From Malurus cyaneus samueli (lineage: Eukaryota; Chordata; Aves; Passeriformes; Maluridae): DNA of 64,000 nt. The notes under the pieces were generated by a model. It ran no database searches, was not told where the DNA came from, and worked only from the letters and a program-made list of their open reading frames with translations. The position numbers and the translations under genes are program-made. Below are positions 61,552-64,000 of the stretch, piece after piece. How positions within the stretch are numbered: position 1 is the first letter of the stretch; every line of letters starts with the position of its first letter. The DNA lies in assembly GCA_009741485.1 (NCBI GenBank), contig CM019216.1:52091943-52155942 (forward strand), read 5' to 3'.

Positions 61552-64000
61552 ATGCATCATAGCCTTACTGTAACAGTCTGTACCTCTTCTCAGGCACCCT
61601 AAGAAAAGTTGCTTTGAACTGATGCATGAGGTGACAATTATGTTTGCAACTGAATATCATAGTCACCATTTCTCTCATCCTTTGTTATGTAGACATACGA
61701 ATTCTCCCATCAAGACAGAACAACATGCTGAACAGCAGAAAGGAAAAAAAAAGAGAGAGAAAAGAAAAATTTAAACAAACTTTCAATGGAGAATGTACTT
61801 ACTATAATAAATCACATACTGCCATCCAAAAAAAGGCCTTTTAATTAAAATCTGAAATATGTATTCCTGTTTGTAGGTGTTTATTTGTTCAGAATATTGA
61901 ATCCAGGATAATCCTTTGAGGCATTTGGAGAGGAATGACTGCAGAAGCCAGAAGTTCTAATTCATGAGGAAGTTGTACGTGAATTACTTCGGCTTATCAC
62001 ATATTTCATTTCTACAAAGTATGCAGAGGAGAAATTATCCAGTTGGGTGGGATAAGTGAACCTGTTTTTCCAGTATCCAAGGACTAATGGTGGTCCTTGA
62101 GGGTTTGCACAGGAGAAAAAACCCTGTTGTGACACAGCAGTTGGGGGCAATTTAAGCCCTTGCTCTTGAAGAACAGAGATTTATTTGTGCGCACGCCTCA
62201 CAAAACTCCCAGTAGAAAGGATAAGCAACCTTTTACAACAGTGACTTATTTAGTGACAAGGCTGTGGTGATCCAGGTTTTTTTAAGTTCCTCACTGGAAA
62301 CTGCTGCTCATGCTTTGCTTTGGTTGTGGCTGGAGGAAGGCAGTGAGGAGGAAGGTGTGAAGGCTCTGGGTTCAACCACCACAAAGTGTCTTTTAGTTCT
62401 GTTTCTTTCATAAGAGTTTTCTGCACTTAGGGTCGATTTTCAAAGGCAGCAGAAGCTGGGCACCCTCCTGAGTGCCCTTTCGCTTTGAGAAAATATTCCT
62501 GGCTTTCCTCCCAGAGCTCAGTGTGGCACAGAAACTCAGATGCCACGGGAGGAAGAGTCTCCTGACTTCATGCACTGACTTACCGTGCTCTCTGCACCTT
62601 GGCTGACGGTCTCACCTTCCTCAGCAGTGCCAGTAAGTTTTGTGACTGATTACTCTTTCACCTTTTCCACATAACTATTTTCTCATACTTTATAATTATA
62701 CATATTTTAGTTTCATGAAATTTACCAGTGAAATAAAATACTGACTTTGCACTTGAAGTCCTCCTGACAGTTTTAGTTTTTGCACAAAGCTGGCCCAAGA
62801 TCTGCTTGCCTCTAAAGAACTCCTCCCCAGCCTTCTTTCCTGAAGGAAACTGGGTTTTAGGAAGCTTGACAGATGATCTGCAAACTTCCTCACAGATTTC
62901 AGTGTCACAATGGTCTTGTCTCCTAGAACATGGTTAAGGAAACAAGTATAAAATCTTTCATTGTCTTTCATGTGATTATCAAATAACACTACTATTTACT
63001 GAATGCTTAAATGTTTAAATTTGACCTACAAAGTAAGAAGAGCAAATCTGACTAATGATAAGCAGCCTTGACTACCATACCAAAGCTTCTGAGAGGATGC
63101 GTGAGGCTCACTTGACAGTGCACCACTTTATGGAAAATAATGTCACTGTGGAACACAAGAGTATGGTCAAGCCAAATAACTAGTTAGAATCACAGCAATA
63201 TTAATTCTCTAGGAGGGTTTTATGAAGTGAGTTTGGAGGTAAAATGCTTCATTTTGACCAGTGGCTTCTAACTAATATGAGACAAACTTTAAAGCTGTGA
63301 ACGATTTTAAGTGCAGGCTCTATTCCTCTTTAGCAGTACCTTTGTGTCAATGGGTTTATTAACAGAACTATCAGTAAAGAGATATTTACATTACCCAGAG
63401 CACCAGGCTCAGAATACTGACTCAAATCCCTGTTTGAGTAGAGCATATTATGACAGGCAGTCACCTGCCTTTTCTAGGTAGTCCTTGGAGGGCCAAATTG
63501 CATCCTCAGCAACAGCAGATTGAGCCACCGTCACTGCAGGGACACAGGAAGAGTGGCTGGGGCACAGTGTTGTCCCTCCCGTTGTCTACAGTACCAAGGG
63601 TTCTGTCTGTCAGAAGCAAAGCCTTTGATCTGATCCACCAAGACTCTCCCTCATTAATATATTTAAAATTACGAACAGGAACACAGATGTCAGAGAAAAT
63701 CATGTCCCTGATTTCAGGTATGCACTTCAGTATACAGTTTAAATTCAGTCTTGGGGTTGAAATATAATGTATAATAAAATAATTAAGAAGCTTCCACTGA
63801 TATTCCCATGTCTCTTTATTGCAAAAGCAATTTTTCTTTTTTATGAGCTTTTTGACACATAAAAAATGCCCCCAAATTTATAGGTTTTGTCAAATGAGAT
63901 AAGACAAACCTATTCACCTGATATTTTATAAATCACCTTCTGCAATTTGAAATCCTATAATTAACAGTCACCTATCCAAAACCATCTTAAATTAGCTCTC
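61552..64000 (-). other. SLC2A12: SLC2A12 intron, right part to window edge
   Basis: No exon resembling GLUT helices 1-10 is seen on the minus strand. Nothing else recognisable. Confidence 0.55.

Overview
This is a vertebrate nuclear window, almost certainly from a bird and probably a songbird. The evidence is compact spliced genes, several CR1 LINE 3' ends, a tRNA-Ile-derived SINE with a CR1-type tail (the architecture known from zebra finch TguSINE1), and a solo LTR of a type common in songbird genomes. Most of the 64 kb is non-coding. Three protein-coding genes can be read with confidence. They match the order known in human 6q23: TCF21 (+), TBPL1 (+), SLC2A12 (-).

Layout: 1-17.1 kb is intergenic DNA upstream of TCF21 with one SINE at 12.7 kb. 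TCF21 lies at 17.69-19.82 kb with two coding exons that give a complete 179-residue bHLH factor. It is followed by an unusually long CpG-dense stretch reaching about 21.1 kb. From 21.1 to 30.2 kb is intergenic AT-rich DNA. A CR1 fragment at 30.2-30.47 kb abuts the CpG island (30.45-31.25 kb) that serves as the TBPL1 promoter. TBPL1 has a non-coding first exon, a 5.5 kb first intron and six coding exons (36.5-43.26 kb), with a poly(A) signal at 43.70 kb.

From 43.7 to 51.7 kb lies the gap between the convergent TBPL1 and SLC2A12 genes. It is loaded with antisense CR1 fragments and contains an orphan GC-rich island with a 29-bp minisatellite (50.28-50.81 kb). SLC2A12 (GLUT12) is partial: only its third and fourth coding segments are secure, at 54.15-54.03 and 51.84-51.71 kb on the minus strand. 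Its large 5' coding exon lies beyond 64 kb. A possible terminal exon at 47.5-47.2 kb is weak because its frame does not join. The right flank (54.2-64 kb) is SLC2A12 intron with a solo ERV LTR at 60.9-61.55 kb.

The genes do not form a pathway. TCF21 is a mesodermal transcription factor, TBPL1 a general-transcription-factor paralogue and SLC2A12 a sugar transporter. I found no clear evidence for a new biological system. The most useful second looks are the TBPL1 stop codon that arrives three codons earlier than in the mammalian protein, the orphan island at 50.3-50.8 kb, and the unresolved 3' end of SLC2A12.
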